NCBI RefSeq assembly: GCF_015461805.1 | Contig: NZ_JACVZE010000003.1 | Location: 496,001-560,000, forward strand | Source: Pseudomonas pisciculturae | GTDB lineage: Bacteria; Pseudomonadota; Gammaproteobacteria; Pseudomonadales; Pseudomonadaceae | Reading direction: 5' to 3' | DNA: 64,000 bases | Shown: positions 29,099 to 39,505 of the stretch, piece by piece | How positions within the stretch are numbered: position 1 is the stretch's first letter | Layout: the number at the start of each line of letters is the position of its first letter | Made by a program: the position numbers and the translations under genes | The notes under the pieces: generated by a model | Databases searched by the model: none | What the model was told of the DNA's origin: nothing | The model's input: only the letters and a program-made list of their open reading frames with translations

Positions 29099-29902
29099 AT
29101 GAACAATCCGGGTTTGTTCCAAGCCAAGTGGAACCTCGGGCGATGGGCCGCTTGCAATCTACTCGCTATCGGGCTGCTGTGTTTTTGGCTGTGGCCCACG
29201 GGCCAGATGCTGTGTGTGATTTTCGACGAATGGCTGTTTCATCTAGTTAATGACCCGCTGGCGACCAACGCGACGTGGCTGCACGTGTGGGCCGTCGCCA
29301 GTTTGCGGCCGTTTGATGCGGTGGTCGGCGTGATCCTGTTGGCGCTGCTGATTCGCGGCGACTGGGTGTTCAAGGCCGTGCAAGTGCGTCAGGCGGTGCT
29401 GGGTTTTATCGGCATTTTGTTGCTGCTGCTATTTATCCGCATGCTGTTTTCCAAACTCGCGGCGCAGATGGGTTGGCAACACAGTAGCCCGTCGATGGTC
29501 ATCAACGGCGCGATTCAGATGAGTGACTATTTCCCGGGGCTGGAGAAAACCTGGGAGTTGAAAGACCGCTCCAGCCAGAGTTTCCCGGGGGACCATGCTT
29601 CTGTGTTGTTGATCTGGGGGATGTTCATGACGGTGTTTGCCCAGCGGATCAGCCAAGTGCTGGTGATCTGGGGGTTGGCGTTGCTGTTCATGATGCCGCG
29701 CTTGGTAGCAGGGGCGCATTGGGGCCAGGACGACTATATCGGCGGTGTGTTGCTGGCGTTGCTGGCTTTGGGGTGGGGGTATTACACGCCGTTTGCGGCG
29801 AAGGTGTCTGAGGGGTTGTTACGGGTGACGGCGCCGCTATTCGGTGTGCTGGGCAAACTGCCGTTGATCAGGAGATTGAGCGTCATGCGCACAACTGCTT
29901 AA
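29099..29902 (+). CDS. PAP2-family membrane phosphatase
   Basis: 267 residues with five to six TM helices. PAP2 motif 2 is SFPGDHASV (PSGH-like, with the catalytic His) and motif 3 is RLVAGAHWGQDDY (Rx5Hx3D, intact). Motif 1 is the KDRSSQ stretch before it, only loosely KxxxxxxRP. Such enzymes dephosphorylate lipid A, undecaprenyl pyrophosphate or phosphatidylglycerol phosphate on the periplasmic face; the substrate is not known. GGGAGA precedes ATG 29099. Divergent from hslO. Confidence 0.88.
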   Translation: MNNPGLFQAKWNLGRWAACNLLAIGLLCFWLWPTGQMLCVIFDEWLFHLVNDPLATNATWLHVWAVASLRPFDAVVGVILLALLIRGDWVFKAVQVRQAVLGFIGILLLLLFIRMLFSKLAAQMGWQHSSPSMVINGAIQMSDYFPGLEKTWELKDRSSQSFPGDHASVLLIWGMFMTVFAQRISQVLVIWGLALLFMMPRLVAGAHWGQDDYIGGVLLALLALGWGYYTPFAAKVSEGLLRVTAPLFGVLGKLPLIRRLSVMRTTA

Positions 29903-29915
29903 CACAGCAGGTAAA

Positions 29916-30004
29916 TGTGGGAGGGGGCTTGCCCCCGATTACAGAGTGTCAGACAACCCATCAGTGACAGATACACCGCTATCGGGGGCAAGCCCCCTCC
30001 CACA
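29916..30004. repeat. REPIN
   Basis: Near-perfect inverted pair: TGTGGGAGGGGGCTTGCCCCCGAT ... ATCGGGGGCAAGCCCCCTCCCACA with a spacer of about 41 bases, between the converging PAP2 and hslR genes. Confidence 0.88.
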
Positions 30005-30037
30005 TTCAATTCTGCTTTTGGCTGGAGATTTGCGTAG

Positions 30038-30445
30038 TCAGTCGTCATTGCCACTGCCGCGAAACTTGAACAAATCGCGGCGTTGCTTCTTGCTCGGTTT
30101 GCCATCGGTGCTTAACCCCATGGCGCCAGCCTTGCGCATCGCCGCCGCATTTTCGCGCTTGGCAATACTGGCTTCAGTCTCAGCGTACAGCGCCTGCGCT
30201 TCAGGCGCGCCACGGCGCACGATGGAAAGTGCTTGTACCACGACGGTCTTTTCGTCAAACCCGGTGCGAATCTGGAACTCGTCGCCGACACGCGGCTCCT
30301 TGCCCGGCTTGCAGCGCTCGCCGCGATGGTGCACCTTGCCGCTCTCGATGGCCGCCTTGGCCAAGGCACGCGTTTTAAAAAAGCGCGCAGCCCACAACCA
30401 CTTGTCCAAACGGACTTTTTCTTCCTCTTCCTGCTTTTGAGCCAC
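30038..30445 (-). CDS. hslR: Hsp15 ribosome-associated heat shock protein
   Basis: 135 residues from GTG 30445, preceded by GAGGAATT; a longer open frame upstream lacks such a site. The S4 RNA-binding domain VRLDKWLWAARFFKTR...GKVHHRGERCKPG is followed by the basic C terminus (KPSKKQRRDLFKF). In E. coli Hsp15 binds free 50S subunits carrying a nascent chain and rescues stalled ribosomes. Length matches the 133-residue E. coli protein. Neighbour of hslO, as often. Confidence 0.93.
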   Translation of the reverse strand: MAQKQEEEEKVRLDKWLWAARFFKTRALAKAAIESGKVHHRGERCKPGKEPRVGDEFQIRTGFDEKTVVVQALSIVRRGAPEAQALYAETEASIAKRENAAAMRKAGAMGLSTDGKPSKKQRRDLFKFRGSGNDD

Positions 30446-30743
30446 TTGAATTCCTCGCTCTGAAAAATGTCGCAACTTTACCGTTGAAACCCTTCGACGC
30501 ATAAACCCCAAGGCTCACCTAAGATACGCCAGGCACCGCGAAATTTGCGCGACTTTCCCATACGTCGATTGATTACCGAAGCCTGAGCGATATCTGTCGC
30601 CATTTGCCGAATATTCTGCGTGAATACCGCGAATTCGGCACCGAGCCCTAAACGAGGTTTCGGGAATTGTCACAATCCGTGAGCAGTTGGACGTTACTGT
30701 CCTCGACGACTACGAAACATTTCTGAATTGCCGGTTATCCATA

Positions 30744-31226
30744 TTGAAGACATTTGACCATTTGACCGTTGTCGGTCTGCGTGAGTGGGTGGCACTTCCC
30801 GACTTGGGAGTGGCGGGCCTGCGTGCAAAGATCGACACCGGTGCCAGCACCTCCAGCCTGCACGCCACCGATATCGAGCCGTTTGAGCGCGACGGTGAGA
30901 AGTGGGTGCGCTTTACCGCGCACCTGGGCAGCGTGGTGCAATTGCGTCACCGCCGCTGCGAAGCGCTCTTGGTGACGATGAAAACCATCAAGAGCTCCAA
31001 CGGCCACGCGCAGGTGCGCTATGTGATCAGCACCACCCTGGCGCTGGGTGATCGGGTATGGCGGGTGGAATTCACCCTGGCCTGCCGCAAAGCCATGCGT
31101 TACCGCCTGTTGCTTGGTTCCAAAGCTCTGATTGACGGCCAGTTGGTGGTCAATCCAGGCGTTAAGTACGTTCAAGACAAGCCGGTGTTCCCGGTCTCTA
31201 CTATTTCTGCCCCAGGTGCTGCATGA
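30744..31226 (+). CDS. rimB: RimB-type ATP-dependent zinc protease (retropepsin-like)
   Basis: 160 residues if started at TTG 30744 ([18 protein letters not shown]); a TTG at 30687 would give 179. No ATG or GTG exists in the open frame, which begins at 30624. The domain (DUF785/RimK-linked protease) has the retropepsin-like [14 protein letters not shown] and [10 protein letters not shown]. In P. fluorescens the RimB protease acts with RimK, removing or controlling glutamate tails on ribosomal protein S6. The rimK start overlaps its stop by four bases. Confidence 0.82.
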   Translation: MKTFDHLTVVGLREWVALPDLGVAGLRAKIDTGASTSSLHATDIEPFERDGEKWVRFTAHLGSVVQLRHRRCEALLVTMKTIKSSNGHAQVRYVISTTLALGDRVWRVEFTLACRKAMRYRLLLGSKALIDGQLVVNPGVKYVQDKPVFPVSTISAPGAA

Positions 31227-32128
31227 AGATTGCTGTGCTGTCGCGAAACCCGCGTCTGTATTCCACCCGTCGCCTGGTCGAGGCCGGCACTGAACGTGGC
31301 CACGAAATGGTGGTGATCGACACGTTGCGTGCCTATATGAACATTGCCAGTCATAAGCCGCAGATCCACTACCGTGGCAAGCCGCTGGAAGGTTTCGATG
31401 CGGTGATCCCGCGTATCGGTGCTTCGGTGACTTTCTATGGCTGCGCCGTGTTGCGCCAGTTTGAAATGATGGGGGTGTTTCCCCTCAATGAATCCGTGGC
31501 CATTGCACGCTCGCGGGACAAATTGCGCTCGCTGCAGTTGCTGTCGCGCCGCGGTATTGGCCTGCCGGTCACCGGTTTCGCCCACTCCCCGGACGACATC
31601 CCCGACCTGATAGAGATGGTCAACGGCGCACCTTTGGTGATCAAGGTGCTGGAAGGCACCCAGGGCATCGGTGTGGTGCTGTGTGAGACCGCCACCGCGG
31701 CCGAGTCGGTGATCGAAGCGTTCATGGGCCTCAAGCAGAACATCATGGTGCAGGAATACATCAAGGAAGCGGGTGGTGCGGATATCCGCTGCTTCGTGGT
31801 GGGTGACAAGGTGATCGCAGCGATGAAACGCCAGGCCAAGCCCGGCGAGTTCCGTTCCAACCTGCACCGTGGCGGCAGCGCCAGCCTGATCAAGATCACC
31901 CCGGAAGAACGCATGACTGCACTGCGGGCGGCCAAGGTAATGGGGTTGAGTGTGGCGGGTGTGGATATCTTGCGCTCCAACCATGGCCCGTTGGTGATGG
32001 AGGTGAATTCATCGCCGGGCCTGGAGGGGATTGAAACCACAACCGGCAAGGATGTGGCCGGGATCATCATTCAGCATCTGGAGAAGAATGGTGGGCCGAA
32101 TATGACTCGGACCAAGGGCAAGGGCTGA
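31223..32128 (+). CDS. rimK: Ribosomal protein S6 glutamate ligase
   Basis: 301-residue ATP-grasp enzyme that adds glutamates to the C terminus of S6, altering the translated proteome, and is linked to c-di-GMP control in Pseudomonas. ATP-grasp signatures: [15 protein letters not shown] (about 140-154), [19 protein letters not shown], and the metal-binding [14 protein letters not shown] near 258-271. The RimK-N domain occupies residues 1-95. ATG overlaps the rimB stop (ATGA), so the two act as one unit. Confidence 0.95.
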   Translation: MKIAVLSRNPRLYSTRRLVEAGTERGHEMVVIDTLRAYMNIASHKPQIHYRGKPLEGFDAVIPRIGASVTFYGCAVLRQFEMMGVFPLNESVAIARSRDKLRSLQLLSRRGIGLPVTGFAHSPDDIPDLIEMVNGAPLVIKVLEGTQGIGVVLCETATAAESVIEAFMGLKQNIMVQEYIKEAGGADIRCFVVGDKVIAAMKRQAKPGEFRSNLHRGGSASLIKITPEERMTALRAAKVMGLSVAGVDILRSNHGPLVMEVNSSPGLEGIETTTGKDVAGIIIQHLEKNGGPNMTRTKGKG

Positions 32129-32157
32129 AATACAGTTTTAAGGCAACGCAAGACCAG

Positions 32158-32185
32158 TGTGGGAGCTGGCTTGCCTGCTCCCACA
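32158..32185. repeat. Single REP hairpin
   Basis: TGTGGGAGCTGGCTTGCCTGCTCCCACA, a compact REP hairpin between the converging rimK and envZ-type genes; probably terminates both. Confidence 0.7.
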
Positions 32186-32203
32186 TTTGATCTTCAGTGA
32201 TCG

Positions 32204-33517
32204 TTAGACCGCGTCTCTGGGCAACATCAGCCCAAGCGGCAAACGCACCCGCGCTTCCAGGCCGCCGTCTTCACGGTTGCGCAACTCGACATTGCCGCCA
32301 TGCATCGAAGCAATCCGCCGCACAATCGCCAGCCCCAGGCCAGTGCCTTTGCCGCCCCGCGCCCTGTCACCACGGGTGAATGGGTTGAAGATGCCTTCCA
32401 GCTCATCCGGATCGATACCCGCCCCCCGATCCATCACACTCAACACCACATAAGGCGCTGCGCTGTCACCGGACACATACGCTGCCACTTCCACATCTGA
32501 ACCGGCGTGGTGCAAGGCGTTGCCAATCAGGTTGTTCAACAGCCGCTTCATCGACACCCGGCGCAAGGCAAATGGCTGGATCGGCTCCAGGCGCATGCGT
32601 ACCTGCTCGCCATTCTGGTTATAGGGTGCCACCACCTCGCGAACCAACTCCGTCAGGTCGACCTCCTCCACCACTTCATCACGGCCATCGCGGATAAACG
32701 CCAGGAACTGATCCAGGATGGCATCCATGTCCTCGATATCACGAACCATGTCGTCGGTAAGGTCGCTATGGTTGCCCATCAGTTCCAAGGAAAGCCGCAA
32801 CCGCGTCAACGGCGTGCGCAGGTCATGGGACACCCCAGCCAACATCAGCTCGCGTTCACGCCCGGCCTGTTCGACATCTTCCGCCATCTGGTTGAACGCC
32901 CCATACACTTCGGTCATCTCACTGGGCGTATCGCTCACCGGCAAGCGCACACTGCGCCCCTGCCCGAGTTGGCGGGCGGCAAACACCAGGCGTTTAAGGG
33001 GTTGGTTAAGCTGGCGGACGAAAATCCACGCAGACGCCGTTGAAAGCAACCCAATCGCGAGGAACCAGCCCAGCACGTTCCAAATCTTCTGCCCCCGCAG
33101 CGGATGCGGGTACAGCGGCACTTTCAGCCAATCCTCGCCAAGGCTCGGCGCTCGCACCCACAACGCGGGCGACACGTGCATGCGCAGCCGCACCTCGGTG
33201 TCTTCGCCGAGTTCAGCCTGCATCTGGCGCTGGTAAATCTCGCTGTAGGGCCAATGTTGCTCACCCTCTGGCACGCCGGCACCCGCGACGCGCACCAACG
33301 TGGCAGCCTTGGCGATCTTCTCGCGGTTCTCGGGGTCGGCAGCCCAATAGGCGCGCAGCGTCAGGGCGACGCCGTGGCTGTACTGTCGGTCTACCAGCAC
33401 GTCTTCGTTCATCAATAGATAAACCAGCGTAAGTGCCTTGGAGAACAGAACGACGATCAGCACCAGCCAAAGGGTGCGAGAGAAAAAGCTTTGCGGGAAC
33501 CACAGCGGGGTTTTCAT
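32204..33517 (-). CDS. amgS: EnvZ-type sensor histidine kinase (AmgS)
   Basis: 437 residues. TM1 about 14-34, a periplasmic segment to about 150, TM2 about 155-172, a HAMP domain, then the H box GVSHDLRTPLTRLRLSLEL and the ATPase motifs GAGID and GKGTGLGLAIVRRI. Orthologue by sequence and position of E. coli EnvZ and P. aeruginosa AmgS, which senses envelope stress from misfolded membrane proteins and supports aminoglycoside tolerance. The ompR-type gene precedes it with a 117-base gap. Confidence 0.92.
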   Translation of the reverse strand: MKTPLWFPQSFFSRTLWLVLIVVLFSKALTLVYLLMNEDVLVDRQYSHGVALTLRAYWAADPENREKIAKAATLVRVAGAGVPEGEQHWPYSEIYQRQMQAELGEDTEVRLRMHVSPALWVRAPSLGEDWLKVPLYPHPLRGQKIWNVLGWFLAIGLLSTASAWIFVRQLNQPLKRLVFAARQLGQGRSVRLPVSDTPSEMTEVYGAFNQMAEDVEQAGRERELMLAGVSHDLRTPLTRLRLSLELMGNHSDLTDDMVRDIEDMDAILDQFLAFIRDGRDEVVEEVDLTELVREVVAPYNQNGEQVRMRLEPIQPFALRRVSMKRLLNNLIGNALHHAGSDVEVAAYVSGDSAAPYVVLSVMDRGAGIDPDELEGIFNPFTRGDRARGGKGTGLGLAIVRRIASMHGGNVELRNREDGGLEARVRLPLGLMLPRDAV

Positions 33518-33634
33518 AGGAGACTGCTAGACACCTTGCAGGAACGAGCGGCGCTCGCAGAATCGCAGACGCCGGGCATCCCGTCGACTCTCATGGAGCC
33601 AAACGCCAGGATACCCGCCCCTGCAAAACATCGG

Positions 33635-34375
33635 TCACTTGGTCGCGGTGCCATCCGGCACAAACACATAACCCACGCCCCACACCGTCTGGATATACCG
33701 CGGCTTGGACGGGTCTGGTTCGATCATCCGGCGCAGACGCGAAATCTGCACGTCGATGGAACGCTCCAGAGCATCCCATTCCCGGCCACGGGCCAGGTTC
33801 ATCAGCTTGTCTCGGGTCAACGGCTGACGGGCGTTCATCACCAGCGCCTTGAGCACTGCGAATTCGCCGGTGGTGAGCATGTGCACTTCATCGCCACGCT
33901 TGAGCTCACGAGTGGCCAGCGACAGCTCGTAGTCGCCAAAGGTGACGCTTTCGTCTTCGCTGCCGGGTGCGCCCGGTACTGGCGGAGCCTGGCGACGCAA
34001 TACGGCCTTGACCCGCGCCATCAACTCATCAGGGTTGAACGGCTTGGCCAGGTAGTCATCAGCGCCCAGTTCAAGGCCCTTGATGCGGCTCAGCTCATCG
34101 CCCTTGGCGGTGAGCATGATGATTGGAATCTGGTTGTTCGCGCCGCGCAGGCGTTTGCAGGCGGTGAGGCCGTCTTCGCCGGGCAGCATCAGGTCGAGTA
34201 CGACCAGGTTGAATACTTCACGCCCCAACAGACGGTCCATCTGCTCGGTGTTTGGCACCGCGCGGGCACGGTAGCCCTTGGAATTGAAGAAACGCTCCAG
34301 CAGGCTGCTCAGCCCTGGATCGTCATCAACGATGAGAATTTTTTCGCCTTCAGCAGTTTGTGCAGTGCTGCTCAT
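33635..34375 (-). CDS. amgR: OmpR-family response regulator (AmgR)
   Basis: 246 residues. Receiver domain (about 12-125) with VDDDPGL, phospho-acceptor Asp in LVVLDLMLPGEDG and KPF; winged-helix OmpR/PhoB DNA-binding domain (about 145-245, TTGEFAVLKALV...LTRDKLM...RRMIEPDPSKPRYIQTVWGVGYVF). Partner of the kinase immediately downstream. AmgRS in P. aeruginosa controls membrane proteases such as htpX. Upstream is the 357-base gap shared with tex. Confidence 0.93.
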   Translation of the reverse strand: MSSTAQTAEGEKILIVDDDPGLSSLLERFFNSKGYRARAVPNTEQMDRLLGREVFNLVVLDLMLPGEDGLTACKRLRGANNQIPIIMLTAKGDELSRIKGLELGADDYLAKPFNPDELMARVKAVLRRQAPPVPGAPGSEDESVTFGDYELSLATRELKRGDEVHMLTTGEFAVLKALVMNARQPLTRDKLMNLARGREWDALERSIDVQISRLRRMIEPDPSKPRYIQTVWGVGYVFVPDGTATK

Positions 34376-34732
34376 TGGATGCTCCTCTTATCTCGGCGCG
34401 CATTATGGCGTAGCTGTCGTTATACGCACCGTGTGCATTGTTAGCAGATTTTTCCTCTACCGCCAGTGAACCCTTGCCCAGCAACCGTTGGCGCAATCCC
34501 CACCCAGCACAGAACGCTGGTTATAATGCGGCGCCTTCGTGCAGGGCGACGTCAGATCGTTGCTATTTAGTGTCGGGCTTTTTTTCACCCGCTTGTCGTG
34601 ATTTTTTCGATTTCGAGGGTCAATAGGCTGCCTTTTGACCCAGGCAGCGGCGCCAGTCGGGCCGCTCAACCAGCTTCGCCGGGCCTTGTTTTGCGGGCCT
34701 GCCGGGCTGCTTTCAGAATTTCAGGTGGTTTT
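34376..34732. promoter_or_regulatory. Divergent amgR/tex intergenic region with a TATAAT box
   Basis: A 357-base non-coding gap. A perfect -10 hexamer TATAAT is at 34522-34527 (GGTTATAATGCGGCG), reading towards tex; no convincing -35 is at the right distance. If used, the tex mRNA has a leader of about 200 bases containing T-rich runs (34584-34612). The tex ribosome binding site AGGTGG is at 34722-34727. Nothing else recognisable. Confidence 0.45.
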
Positions 34733-37069
34733 ATGGACAGCATCAACAGCCGCATCGCCGAGGAACTCGGTGTACGCCCCCAACAGGTCGAAGCGGCCGT
34801 CGCTCTACTGGATGAGGGCTCTACGGTGCCTTTCATCGCCCGTTACCGTAAAGAGGTGACCGGCAGCCTCGACGACATCCAACTGCGTCACCTGGAAGAG
34901 CGCCTGCGCTACCTGCGAGAACTCGACGAACGGCGCATCAGCATCCTCGCCAGCATCGAAGAACAGGGCAAACTGACGCCGCAACTTGAGCGCGACATCA
35001 AGCTCGCCGACACCAAGACGCGCCTCGAAGACCTTTACCTGCCCTACAAACAAAAACGCCGCACCAAGGGCCAGATCGCCCTGGAAGCCGGCCTGGGCGA
35101 CCTCGCCGACGGCCTGTTCAACGACCCGGCCCTGACCCCGGACACTGAAGCCGCCCGCTTCATCGACGCCGAAAAAGGCGTAGCCGACGTGAAGGCCGCC
35201 CTCGAAGGCGCCAAGTACATCCTCATGGAGCGCTTCGCCGAGAACGCCAGCCTGCTGGAAAAACTGCGCACCTACCTCAAACAGGAAGCCATCCTCAGCG
35301 CCCGCGTCATCGCTGGCAAAGAGGAAGAAGGCGCCAAGTTCCGCGACTACTTCGAACACGACGAACCGCTCAAAAGCATGCCGTCCCACCGTGCCCTGGC
35401 GATTTTCCGCGGGCGCAACGAAGGCATTCTCAGCTCCGCGCTCAAAGTCGGTGACGAACTGCCAGGCAGCATGCACCCGTGCGAAGGCATGATCGGTCAA
35501 CAATTCGGCATCCAAAATCAGAATCGTCCTGCGGATAAGTGGCTGGGTGAAGTGGTGCGCTGGACCTGGAAGGTCAAGCTCTACACCCACCTCGAAACCG
35601 ACCTGCTGGGCGAGTTGCGCGACGGCGCCGAAACCGAAGCGATCAACGTGTTCGCCCACAACCTGCACGACCTGCTGCTGGCCGCGCCGGCCGGCCCACG
35701 CGCCACCCTGGGCCTCGACCCGGGCCTGCGCACCGGCTGCAAAGTGGCCGTGGTCGACTCCACCGGCAAGCTGCTGGACCACGCCACCGTGTACCCGCAC
35801 GTGCCGCACAACAAGTGGGACCAGACCCTCGCGATCCTGGCTGCGCTGTGCGCCAAGCACGCCGTGGACCTGATCGCCATCGGCAACGGCACCGCCAGCC
35901 GTGAGACCGACAAGCTGGCCGCCGAGCTGATCAAAAAATACCCAGCCATGAAGATGACCAAAGTCATGGTCTCCGAGGCGGGCGCTTCGGTGTACTCGGC
36001 GTCGGAACTGGCCTCCAAGGAATTCCCGGACCTCGACGTGTCGATCCGTGGCGCGGTGTCCATCGCCCGTCGCCTGCAAGATCCGCTGGCCGAGCTGGTG
36101 AAAATCGACCCTAAATCCATCGGCGTTGGCCAGTACCAGCACGACGTGTCGCAGCTGAAACTGGCACGCGGCCTGGATGCGGTGGTGGAAGACTGCGTAA
36201 ACGCCGTGGGCGTGGACGTGAACACCGCGTCCGTGGCGCTGCTGGCGCGTATCTCCGGCCTCAATGCCACTCTGGCGCAGAACATCGTTACTCACCGTGA
36301 CGAAAATGGCGCGTTCAAAACCCGCGCGGCGCTGAAAAAAGTCGCACGCCTGGGCGAAAAAACCTTCGAACAAGCCGCTGGTTTCCTACGCGTAATGAAC
36401 GGCGACAACCCGCTGGATTCTTCCGCAGTCCACCCGGAAGCCTACCCGCTGGTGCAACGCATCGCCGCCGAGACCGACCGTGACATCCGCTCGCTGATCG
36501 GCGACGCCGCGTTCCTCAAACGCCTGGACCCGAAGAAGTACACTGACGAAACCTTCGGTGTTCCGACCATCACCGACATCCTGCAAGAGCTGGAAAAACC
36601 TGGCCGCGACCCGCGTCCCGAGTTCAAGACTGCCGAGTTCCAGGACGGCGTCGAAGACCTCAAGGACCTGCAACTGGGCATGATCCTCGAAGGCGTGGTC
36701 ACCAACGTGACCAACTTTGGCGCTTTTGTGGACATCGGCGTGCATCAGGACGGTTTGGTGCATATCTCCGCACTTTCGGAGAAATTCATCAAAGACCCGC
36801 GTGAAGCGGTGAAAGCCGGTGATGTGGTTAAGGTCAAGGTCATGGAAGTCGACATCCCGCGTAAACGTGTGGGCCTGTCGATGCGCATGAGCGATACCCC
36901 TGGCGAGAAAATCGACGGCGCCCGCGGTGCACGTCCGGGCTCGGCACCACGCCAGTCGCAGAACCGCTCTGAAAACAGCGCACCGCGCAAAGAAACCGCG
37001 ACCGCTGCGCCAAGCAACAACGCCATGGCTTCGCTGTTTGCCAACGCCAAACAGTTGAAGAAGCGTTGA
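34733..37069 (+). CDS. tex: Tex-family transcription/RNA-binding protein
   Basis: 778 residues from ATG 34733 (AGGTGG upstream; an open frame to 34598 is not used). Order: N-terminal helical Tex domain (1-190), YqgF/RuvX RNase-like fold (about 320-460, [16 protein letters not shown]), helix-hairpin-helix units (about 490-560), and the C-terminal S1 RNA-binding domain (about 640-710, [29 protein letters not shown]). Tex binds RNA polymerase and nucleic acids and influences toxin and virulence expression. The basic low-complexity tail is normal. Confidence 0.95.
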   Translation: MDSINSRIAEELGVRPQQVEAAVALLDEGSTVPFIARYRKEVTGSLDDIQLRHLEERLRYLRELDERRISILASIEEQGKLTPQLERDIKLADTKTRLEDLYLPYKQKRRTKGQIALEAGLGDLADGLFNDPALTPDTEAARFIDAEKGVADVKAALEGAKYILMERFAENASLLEKLRTYLKQEAILSARVIAGKEEEGAKFRDYFEHDEPLKSMPSHRALAIFRGRNEGILSSALKVGDELPGSMHPCEGMIGQQFGIQNQNRPADKWLGEVVRWTWKVKLYTHLETDLLGELRDGAETEAINVFAHNLHDLLLAAPAGPRATLGLDPGLRTGCKVAVVDSTGKLLDHATVYPHVPHNKWDQTLAILAALCAKHAVDLIAIGNGTASRETDKLAAELIKKYPAMKMTKVMVSEAGASVYSASELASKEFPDLDVSIRGAVSIARRLQDPLAELVKIDPKSIGVGQYQHDVSQLKLARGLDAVVEDCVNAVGVDVNTASVALLARISGLNATLAQNIVTHRDENGAFKTRAALKKVARLGEKTFEQAAGFLRVMNGDNPLDSSAVHPEAYPLVQRIAAETDRDIRSLIGDAAFLKRLDPKKYTDETFGVPTITDILQELEKPGRDPRPEFKTAEFQDGVEDLKDLQLGMILEGVVTNVTNFGAFVDIGVHQDGLVHISALSEKFIKDPREAVKAGDVVKVKVMEVDIPRKRVGLSMRMSDTPGEKIDGARGARPGSAPRQSQNRSENSAPRKETATAAPSNNAMASLFANAKQLKKR

Positions 37070-37452
37070 TGGAAGTCCCGGCCGGCTTGACCCAGAGCGC
37101 ATTCAGCGAACTGATCGGCTGCCGCCTGCAACGCCTTGAAGAAGGCGTTGCCGAGGTGGCCCTGACCCTGGAGCCGCACCTGCGCAACCGCGCAGGCAAG
37201 CTCCATGGCGGGGCGATTTTCAGCCTGGTGGACATCACCATGGGGTTGGCCTGCTCCAGTGCCCATGGTTTCGACCAGCAGAGCGCAACCATCGAATGCA
37301 AAATCAACTACATCCGCGCCGTGGAAGACGGTGATGTGCTGTGCACCAGCCGAGTGATTCACGCCGGCCGGCGTACGTTGGTGGTCGAGGCGGATGTGTA
37401 CCAGGACGAAAAACTGGTCGCAAAAGCACAAGGCACCTTCGCTGTCCTATAG
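37069..37452 (+). CDS. PaaI-type hotdog thioesterase
   Basis: 127 residues. Hotdog motif HGGAIFSLVDITMGLACSS carries the family HGG and catalytic acid; CKINYIRAVEDGDVLCTSRVIHAGRRTLVVEADVY is the following strand region. Hydrolyses an acyl- or aryl-CoA of unknown identity. ATG 37069 overlaps the tex stop (TGATG), so it is translationally coupled. The same tex-thioesterase-gshA order exists in P. aeruginosa. Confidence 0.88.
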   Translation: MEVPAGLTQSAFSELIGCRLQRLEEGVAEVALTLEPHLRNRAGKLHGGAIFSLVDITMGLACSSAHGFDQQSATIECKINYIRAVEDGDVLCTSRVIHAGRRTLVVEADVYQDEKLVAKAQGTFAVL

Positions 37453-37476
37453 CTCCCCACCCTCGATTTGAGTTAA

Positions 37477-37508
37477 TTTCGGCGCTGCACACACAGCGTC
37501 GGAATTTT
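37477..37508 (+). terminator. Rho-independent terminator after the tex-thioesterase unit
   Basis: CGGCGCTG / CAGCGTCG pair over eight positions (one G-U) around CACACA and are followed by GAATTTT on the plus strand. Confidence 0.6.
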
Positions 37509-37666
37509 CTTGCTGCGCTATAGCCCAATTCATGGAGTGAAGTCGGCTTTTTCAGAGCGGGTCAAATCGACTCTTAACCAGGCGAAAACGCCAGTTTTAA
37601 CTTCACCCTTGTAGACCGTCCTGCCCACCCCCATATTGGGGCGACTGACGCGTGAAGGAATCCAAC

Positions 37667-39250
37667 TTGAGCGAACTTCTCAACCGCCGCCTGGCCCTGC
37701 TCGGCAAGCGCGAACACCTCTCTCTGCTTGAGCAATGCTTGCACGGCATCGAGCGCGAATGCCTGCGTGTCACCGGTGAGGGTCGCCTGGCACAAACGCC
37801 GCACCCCGAAGCCCTGGGCGCCGCGTTGACCCACGAACAGATCACCACGGACTATTCGGAGTCGCTGCTGGAGTTCATCACTCCCGCCCTGCCCAAACCG
37901 GCCGACACGTTGGGGAGCCTCGACAAGATCCACCGTTTTGCCTACAGCAAGCTCGGCACCGAGTACCTGTGGAGCCCGTCGATGCCGTGCCCGTTGCCGG
38001 CCGAGGAAGATATTCCGATTGCCTACTACGGCACCTCCAATATCGGGCAGCTCAAGTACGTGTATCGCAAGGGCCTGGCCCTACGTTACGGCAAGACCAT
38101 GCAATGCATTGCCGGCATTCACTACAACTTTTCCCTGCCGGAACAGCTGTGGCCGTTGCTCAAGGAGACCGAAGGGTTTGTCGGCACCGACCGCGACTTC
38201 CAGTCTGATGCCTATATTGCGCTGATCCGTAACTTCCGCCGCTACAGCTGGCTGCTGATGTACTTGTTCGGTGCCTCGCCGGCCCTGGACGCGGGTTTCC
38301 TGCGTGGTCGCTCGCACCAGTTGGAAGTGTTGGACGCCGACACCCTGTACCTGCCGTACGCCACCAGCCTTCGCATGAGCGACCTGGGTTACCAGAGCAA
38401 CGCCCAGGCCGGCCTGACCCCGTGCTACAACGACCTGGCCAGCTACACCGACAGCCTGCGCGAAGCGGTGGCAACGCCCTACGCGCCCTACGTCGAAATC
38501 GGCACCCATCAGGACGGTGAGTGGGTGCAACTCAACACCAACATCCTGCAGATCGAAAACGAGTACTACTCCAACATTCGCCCCAAGCGCGTGACCTACA
38601 CCGGCGAGCGGCCGATCCAGGCGTTGGTGGCCCGTGGCATCCAGTACATCGAAGTGCGTTGCCTGGACATCAACCCGTTCCTGCCGATGGGTATCGACTT
38701 GCAAGAGTCGCGCTTCCTCGATGCGTTCCTGCTGTATTGCGCGCTGAACGACAGCCCGTTGTTCGCCAGCAACGAGTGCGGCAACGCCACGTCCAACTTC
38801 CTCAGCGTGGTCAAGGAAGGTCGCCGACCGGGCCTGCAATTGCAGCGCGATGGCCAGCCTGTGGACATGAAGGAATGGGCCGCCGAGCTGCTGGAAAAAA
38901 TCGCACCGCTAGCCGCCTTGCTCGATGAGAGCCACGGCATCAGCGAGCACAGCCAGGCGCTGGACGCCCAGTTGGCGAAGGTCAAGGATTCGTCCCTGAC
39001 GCCGTCGGCCCAGGTGCTGGCAGCGATGGCCGAGCGTAAAGAGAGTTTTGCGCAGTTCTCCCTGCACCAGAGCCAGGTGCATGCCGAGCATTTCCGCAAG
39101 GAGCCGCTGCCGGCTGAAGAGCAGGCACGTTTTGAAGAGCTGGCGCGTAAATCGCTGGCGCAACAGGCGGAGCTGGAGCAGAACGAAGTGGGTGATTTTG
39201 ATGTGTTCGTAGGGTCGTACCAGGCCAGCATCCTCGCAATCAGCAACTGA
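37667..39250 (+). CDS. gshA: glutamate-cysteine ligase
   Basis: 527 residues from TTG 37667: AAGGAA at 37655-37660 is six bases upstream, and the length equals that of P. aeruginosa GshA. A GTG five codons earlier overlaps that site. Makes gamma-glutamylcysteine, the first and rate-limiting step of glutathione synthesis. Class I signatures: [54 protein letters not shown]. It consumes cysteine and stands immediately before the sulfur acquisition region. Confidence 0.95.
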   Translation: MSELLNRRLALLGKREHLSLLEQCLHGIERECLRVTGEGRLAQTPHPEALGAALTHEQITTDYSESLLEFITPALPKPADTLGSLDKIHRFAYSKLGTEYLWSPSMPCPLPAEEDIPIAYYGTSNIGQLKYVYRKGLALRYGKTMQCIAGIHYNFSLPEQLWPLLKETEGFVGTDRDFQSDAYIALIRNFRRYSWLLMYLFGASPALDAGFLRGRSHQLEVLDADTLYLPYATSLRMSDLGYQSNAQAGLTPCYNDLASYTDSLREAVATPYAPYVEIGTHQDGEWVQLNTNILQIENEYYSNIRPKRVTYTGERPIQALVARGIQYIEVRCLDINPFLPMGIDLQESRFLDAFLLYCALNDSPLFASNECGNATSNFLSVVKEGRRPGLQLQRDGQPVDMKEWAAELLEKIAPLAALLDESHGISEHSQALDAQLAKVKDSSLTPSAQVLAAMAERKESFAQFSLHQSQVHAEHFRKEPLPAEEQARFEELARKSLAQQAELEQNEVGDFDVFVGSYQASILAISN

Positions 39251-39277
39251 CAATTGCCCTGTTGAAATGGGGTCAAA

Positions 39278-39366
39278 TGTGGGAGGGGGCTTGCCCCCGA
39301 TAGCTGAGTGTCAGTCAATGAATAGGTGACTGATACACCGCTATCGGGGGCAAGCCTCCTCCCACA
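39278..39366. repeat. REPIN
   Basis: TGTGGGAGGGGGCTTGCCCCCGAT and its inverted partner ending AAGCCTCCTCCCACA, about 89 bases long, between gshA and tauA. Confidence 0.85.
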
Positions 39367-39419
39367 TTTGCCCTCATTGAATTGAAGACCTGCTACTACC
39401 CTTCTTCTACTAAGCTAAT

Positions 39420-39442
39420 TCGAAAATGTTATTTATTTTCGA
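39420..39442. promoter_or_regulatory. AT-rich dyad upstream of tauA
   Basis: TCGAAAAT / ATTTTCGA are perfect 8-base arms separated by seven bases, 64 bases before the tauA start. It lies where a CysB or Cbl-type activator would bind for sulfonate genes, but the match to such a site cannot be scored here. Confidence 0.4.
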
Positions 39443-39505
39443 GTTCTTAGATCATTTAGTCTCCTCACACGCCGACCCTCGGCCGCCTGATTGAGGAGCT
39501 TCCCC

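Noticed and set aside
30523..30650. Open frame ending DYRSLSDICRHLPN...TEP upstream of rimB as a small gene
   Set aside because: It contains no ATG, GTG or TTG start in frame and no ribosome binding site; at most a gene remnant.
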